Shown here: one piece after another, positions 61,101-64,000 of the stretch
How positions within the stretch are numbered: position 1 is the first letter of the stretch
Layout: every line of letters starts with the position of its first letter
Assembly (NCBI GenBank): GCA_963575745.1
Contig: CAUYUJ010001692.1
Coordinates: 233,501-297,500 of the forward strand
Source of the DNA: Prorocentrum cordatum
Lineage: Eukaryota; Sar; Dinophyceae; Prorocentrales; Prorocentraceae
Reading direction: 5' to 3'
Length of the DNA stretch: 64,000 nt
Position numbers and translations under genes: made by a program
Notes under the pieces: model-generated
The model's input: the letters and a program-made list of their open reading frames with translations, nothing else
Told to the model about the DNA's origin: nothing
The model's database searches: none

Positions 61101-63432
61101 GGTCGAGCGTGACCTGCAGGCCAACATGGGACTTCGCTGGCAAGTCGCGCAGATAGCAGAAGTCGGTGACAAGGGATCGCGCCGCTTGGTTGGCGATGAT
61201 ATAATCGATGCGCGAAGTGCGGGGGCACTTGGTGACGCGGTCCCAGTCAGGGATATTGCCGTAAGTGTGCATGGTGTGGTCTGGTGTGCCCTCAGCGACG
61301 TTAAACCATCCGTGCTGCATCATGTGCAGCAGGTGTGGATTGTCGTCGATGTTCGTGTTGGCGTCCATGCAGATGAAATACGGGGCTGAGCCGACCCTTG
61401 CGGCGGCACAGTCAGCGAGTCGAAACAGGTCTGTGCTGTCTCCTCCAGCTACCCCGTAGAGGCTCGCTATGTAGATCCCAGCGGGCCCGTGGTTGTTTCG
61501 TCGCCGCCTGCGGCGGTGCTGAGTGCAGAGCGGGAGGAAGGCCTCGTGCCATCTTTTCTTGGCCTTGAGGGTGACGATACAGGGCGCAGTGTCGTCGACA
61601 GTGGAGTCGACAATGGCATCCTTAGAGAGGATGGCGACCCCTCCCGAGGCGCCAGTGTTGCCCACGACGGTGTGGTCTGTGCCGCCGTGGGCAGCTCTGC
61701 GCTGGGCTCGCGCCAGATCCAGGTCAGGTCCCAGACTGGCGTGGTATCCCCCGTGGTGTGGATTGGCGGCGCTGGTAGCGATGGCTTGTCTGGTCGGCTT
61801 GGCATGTCGGGTCTCCTGCAGTGCTATGACTGCGGCGTTGTGGTCGACACCAAGAGCGGTGATGGTTGGCCAGTTCGCTGGGGGACTGGTGATGTTTAGG
61901 CTGACGAGGTGTATGGAGCGACCTGGCCCGTCTCCATCGGTGGAGCTGGGGTTTGCACGCCCCGCACGGTGTAGGTCAGCCTGACTCTCCCCCAGGTAGA
62001 AGGCTTGGCCACAGTAGGAGCTCATGGCGTTCCTATGGATTGGCTTGACCGGGGCTGAAGCCGCCGTCAGGCCAGAAGTATAGGCGAGACATGGTCGGCA
62101 CTGCGCCAGGGGGGGTTCATAAACGTCAGTAAAACTGTCTCGAAAAATCCTCCTCACTCCTGTACCATAGGGGACGAGGGGAGGAGAGGTGAGACGGCAG
62201 CAGAGGGAGAGGGAGGCGACTCCTCGATCCGTCCTGCCAAACACAAAAGCAACAGCGAACCAGCGGCGGCGGCTCGGCGCGGCAGCGGCACAACGCACGC
62301 GCATATACTGCGCACGCGACACCGCTGGTCCGTCCTGCGGCGGCGCGCCCGCCCCGTCAGTACCGTGATGAGCAGCATCTGGTGGAACAGCTCGAGCAGC
62401 GCGGTCGGTGGCCTGGCGCTGGGCCTCGTCCATGCCCGCTGCCGTGAGGCCCGCGTTGCGGACAGGGCTGACTCCACGCGGGGCCACCGCTGCCGCGGCA
62501 GCGGCTGAGGTGGCGGGGGCTCCGCCCCGACTCTGAGGTGAGAGCGGTGAGCCGCCGCCGAAACCCGCCGCAAGGTCCTTGACGCGGTACTTGTTCTTGA
62601 ACGGGTCGAAGGTCGGCGCCTCGTCGATGGGGGCGACCACGCGGGTGGGCAGCGGCAGCTCGTGGTCCGTGGACGGCGTCGGCTCGAGGTCGACCTGGCC
62701 AGGTTCGATGGCGCTGGCACCGAAGCGTGGCACCACTTCGGGGGCTCGGCCATCAGCCTGAGTCTCGCGAGGCGGCGAGCTCGTGGAGCTCCCAGGGGCC
62801 TTGCGTGAGCTGTGGCGGCTGCAGGACCTGCTGCGCTGGACGCGCCCGCCCGTGTGGCGGTCGCGTGGCGAGGTCGCTTGGGCGTTAGCGCGCTCGGAGT
62901 CCGCCCTGCTCGGGGAGCGGATCGGCGCCGCGCAGGGTGATGGGCTGGGCTGGCGGGAGCCGCTTGTGCCGCCCTCCGCCGTGGCTGTGGCCTGGTCAGG
63001 GTCGACAGCGTCGGGGCGGGGGCTGACGTGATGGGCGCTTCCCTCGCTGTGCCGCGGGGAGGCGCTGTGATGCGCCTGGGTGTACGTGAGGACGAGCGGG
63101 ACGAGCGGCTGCCTCTCCCGCTCAGGTGGGGCAGGTTTTGCCTGGGCAGGGCGCAGCGCTGCAGCCACGTTTGGCGGGGGCGTGTGCTGGCGCGGTTGCC
63201 AAGCACGCACGTTCGCATCACGCCATCCTTCAGGGCGCCCTGTCCTGCCACGGTTTGTTGCAGCCCCCTGGGCTGAAGCCGCAGGGGTTACCACTGCGGG
63301 CTGGTTGCTGGGGGTGCCGTCATGGCGGCCTGGGTAATGGCCCCAGGCGCGCGTGGACCCCGGCACGGGCGAAGTGGCCCGTGGGGGGGCCTGCGCGAGT
63401 GCACGCGGGTAGCCGATGACCGCTGGGTGCAC
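58027..63432 (-). CDS. LINE polyprotein: endonuclease and reverse transcriptase
   Basis: 1801 codons open from a non-ATG codon. Residues 1 to about 470 are Pro/Ser/Arg-rich, including TFDPFKNKYRVKDLAAGFGG. An alternative internal start is ATG 62025 (MSSYCGQAFYLGESQ). The endonuclease follows: IHLVSLNI (about 511), ALQETR (539), FICMDANTN (693), SRIDYIIAN (742), SHVGLQ (770), the pattern of AP-type endonucleases of LINEs. The reverse transcriptase has LDRQKCFDYL (about 1293, first catalytic Asp), HLQGSSWS (1351) and FVDDSN (1385, the YxDD box with FVDD). CRYCDEEEETQEHTVRDCKC (about 1725) is a Cys/His knuckle. All key residues appear present. Confidence 0.8.
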   Translation of the reverse strand: MHPAVIGYPRALAQAPPRATSPVPGSTRAWGHYPGRHDGTPSNQPAVVTPAASAQGAATNRGRTGRPEGWRDANVRAWQPRQHTPPPNVAAALRPAQAKPAPPERERQPLVPLVLTYTQAHHSASPRHSEGSAHHVSPRPDAVDPDQATATAEGGTSGSRQPSPSPCAAPIRSPSRADSERANAQATSPRDRHTGGRVQRSRSCSRHSSRKAPGSSTSSPPRETQADGRAPEVVPRFGASAIEPGQVDLEPTPSTDHELPLPTRVVAPIDEAPTFDPFKNKYRVKDLAAGFGGGSPLSPQSRGGAPATSAAAAAAVAPRGVSPVRNAGLTAAGMDEAQRQATDRAARAVPPDAAHHGTDGAGAPPQDGPAVSRAQYMRVRCAAAAPSRRRWFAVAFVFGRTDRGVASLSLCCRLTSPPLVPYGTGVRRIFRDSFTDVYEPPLAQCRPCLAYTSGLTAASAPVKPIHRNAMSSYCGQAFYLGESQADLHRAGRANPSSTDGDGPGRSIHLVSLNITSPPANWPTITALGVDHNAAVIALQETRHAKPTRQAIATSAANPHHGGYHASLGPDLDLARAQRRAAHGGTDHTVVGNTGASGGVAILSKDAIVDSTVDDTAPCIVTLKAKKRWHEAFLPLCTQHRRRRRRNNHGPAGIYIASLYGVAGGDSTDLFRLADCAAARVGSAPYFICMDANTNIDDNPHLLHMMQHGWFNVAEGTPDHTMHTYGNIPDWDRVTKCPRTSRIDYIIANQAARSLVTDFCYLRDLPAKSHVGLQVTLDLSRLDHTARRLLAPTPYPPNDGAHEGHELQALGTLIAGRYQDRMEQADTRDDVERMFALANEASHEYHLTRLRDLPPPPPDHPKKKPPTMHGRTPTFVERPVVPRAFPTYGASTIHINRLRKLHRQLCGLRFIGQHHHLDCRAIPPYLAQRIDCTWTAARLLCHKLRPTVLLAFPEAWTPDEPAPHGEHLDCLIQNLDSELARRANRAKAERIKIWADGVREPSGRKAAIYARAADSSPTAYLRTPTTPDDTQLHCDTNAFKPDKASTDDSDADTEAGGFSPSDGSSPDTDNDEDHTCEPPPAQVPDILPANAIVANTKDMLKLMVDTWEPILGRYRARAGHDAEAMPTWADFYDEYRQELPTPSPATPFHLTDDQLIHFIRTRSPCRAGGLDGWTTKEAKELPDDILRLFASVLRAMQRTGTIPEPLLHVPNPCLRKGRGELPTDQRLLSVLSVWMYAWEAPAYRSLTDWRKGWTHATSFGAVPKATIGDVSTSLALRIEHARALLLPLAGAALDRQKCFDYLITDICLNLALHAGCPQDIVTVRRNFYSRHKRYIRMNGAYSKELVRTNGHLQGSSWSLDDIKLLMCVWTKRQHRYVPRSLSTTFVDDSNSTTHTASELQKSLDETAKFDRFSGQRIHPGKVAGWALTDELHAAVTQLTLAERPLRVVDSFKLVGSYINAEAAPAPAALNLTATADARVRRATSRLPRIGKLPSPMLIKARHARSLAASVCTTGTDIQAPSGPAKTAYNHALKAAIRPKGNKWVEFWTLMAVCVPGHALEIDAITQREAFLCLRRQVNRDVTLCGLVRDLQHHVQTLFGGGPVGRLVQSLQQLRWTWPTFGIMYDDWGCQISWLNLPQNAFLHMLRASQRRAFLRRIKPRRHDLGYLASVRQGLDLFASTWLARTKGAAKCTAWQLALLLNYLSGGDHTQQRRSRSNTSADPSPICRYCDEEEETQEHTVRDCKCWARERLPLTTLISDEQWARLPPHTRHCGLFDEDPALLDLQADLARDPLPQPMPRPPP

Positions 63433-64000
63433 CCTGGCGTGAGGGGCATGGCCGTAGCTGGAGGCGGCTGCTCCAGCCGCCGCGGGCCTGGCGCCAATGG
63501 GGCCACGGTGATAGGCGGCGGCCCCGCCGTAGGCCGTGCTGCCGCCTGTCGGGACGCGCGCGGGGAGCGGTAGCGTGGCGTGCTCGGCTGTCCTGCGTCG
63601 CGTTGGTCGCGCTGCTGCATGCGCTGCTGGTGCTGTTGATATCGCTGCTGGTCGGCTCTCGAGAGGGGGCGGGTGTCGGGGAGGATGGTGGGCACGTCAG
63701 GCCGCTGCCAGCCCCGATAGACGTGCTCGAAGGCGTGGTCTGGGTAGGTCTCCCCTACGGGTGAGTATCGCCGCACATGCTCCGTGTAGTCGATGTTCTG
63801 CGGCTCGGAGATCGCCGTGATGTTTACAGCTCGCTGGTGCGCTGGTCCATAGAGACAGAAACTACCACGGTTGCTGCGGTCGTGGTTTAGCTCGGCTTCG
63901 GTCGTGGCACGGCTCACCATGGCGCCGCAGAGTCGCATGTCATAGTCGAGAGCTTGAGGCCCAGGGCCACCCTCGGCGTCCCAGTACAGTACCACATCAC
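63288..64000 (-). CDS. LINE N-terminal part, partial, other frame
   Basis: The frame is open to the window edge and ends at 63288. It reads ALDYDMRLCGAMVSRATTEA, ITAISEPQNIDYTEHVRRYS, then a Gln/Arg-rich stretch (QQRYQQHQQRMQQRDQRDAG) and Pro/Arg-rich end. It overlaps the first 48 codons of the long polyprotein frame, so one frame change near 63290-63430 would join them. Possibly a nucleic-acid-binding ORF 1 protein or the true start of the polyprotein. Confidence 0.5.
   Translation of the reverse strand, partial: DVVLYWDAEGGPGPQALDYDMRLCGAMVSRATTEAELNHDRSNRGSFCLYGPAHQRAVNITAISEPQNIDYTEHVRRYSPVGETYPDHAFEHVYRGWQRPDVPTILPDTRPLSRADQQRYQQHQQRMQQRDQRDAGQPSTPRYRSPRASRQAAARPTAGPPPITVAPLAPGPRRLEQPPPATAMPLTPGCTQRSSATRVHSRRPPHGPLRPCRGPRAPGAITQAAMTAPPATSPQW

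Larger units (their letters stand above)
55840..64000 (-). mobile_element. LINE-type retrotransposon, 5' end outside the window
   Basis: Reading the minus strand from the window end: a Pro/Arg/Ser-rich N-terminal part, an endonuclease, a reverse transcriptase, a Cys/His knuckle, RNase H, a 56-residue tandem repeat tail and a helical end. The order EN-RT-RNase H is typical of non-LTR elements with RNase H. Frames shift at least twice. The catalytic residues look intact, so the copy may be fairly young or the frame breaks may be sequence errors in homopolymers. Confidence 0.8.

Noticed and set aside
62154-63251. 365-codon frame on the minus strand inside the LINE
   Set aside because: It is Arg/Pro/Ser-rich and overlaps the polyprotein frame, whose sequence (for example TFDPFKNKYRVKDLAAGFGG) is far more protein-like here.

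Overview
This window looks like nuclear DNA of a eukaryote, most probably a dinoflagellate. That is an inference. It rests on GC-rich coding stretches, short exon-like islands with GT-AG borders, very large amounts of simple repeat, several degenerate transposon families, a LINE-type retrotransposon, and an 11-base match to the 3' end of the dinoflagellate spliced leader just upstream of a transposase-like ORF in both copies of a duplicated element. There are no bacterial-type operons. I saw no tRNA, rRNA or CRISPR array.

Layout. 1-6.6 kb: exon-like islands on the + strand embedded in GAT/GAG-rich sequence, a 392-bp element with 36-bp terminal inverted repeats, and a 40-nt perfect-type hairpin that shares its core. 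6.6-8.9 kb: GC-rich low complexity, then three different tandem repeats in a row (about 10-bp, 6-bp and 73-bp units). 9.0-26.1 kb: two head-to-tail copies of one 8.55-kb element. Each copy carries a putative hAT-like transposase ORF, a 730-codon ORF, a 428-codon ORF and the same series of internal repeats. The transposase ORF is intact in copy 2 and broken by a 1-base G-run difference in copy 1. 26.1-28.2 kb: partial repeats of element modules, a 95-base poly-T, and a GC-core inverted repeat family. 28.4-46.4 kb: scattered + strand exon-like islands separated by purine- or pyrimidine-rich repeats, microsatellites and minisatellites. The best supported piece is a two-exon 3' gene end at 44.7-45.1 kb.

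46.7-55.5 kb: minisatellites, a frame-broken multi-copy transposon gene (47.3-49.6 kb), an array of at least eleven same-orientation copies of an ATTGCGTTG motif with two small TIR elements nested in it, and a gene of unknown function split into 651- and 206-codon parts by one in-frame TAG. 55.6-64.0 kb: a minus-strand LINE-type retrotransposon with endonuclease, reverse transcriptase, zinc-knuckle-like and RNase H regions in shifted frames. Its 5' end lies beyond the window.

How the genes work together: most recognisable coding capacity is mobile-element derived. The LINE parts would act as one retrotransposition machine. The three ORFs of the 8.55-kb unit plausibly belong to one DNA transposon, with repeat arrays as candidate binding sites. 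The exon islands could belong to one or several host genes that cannot be assembled from this window alone. Start codons of many long reading frames are not ATG, so 5' ends are uncertain.
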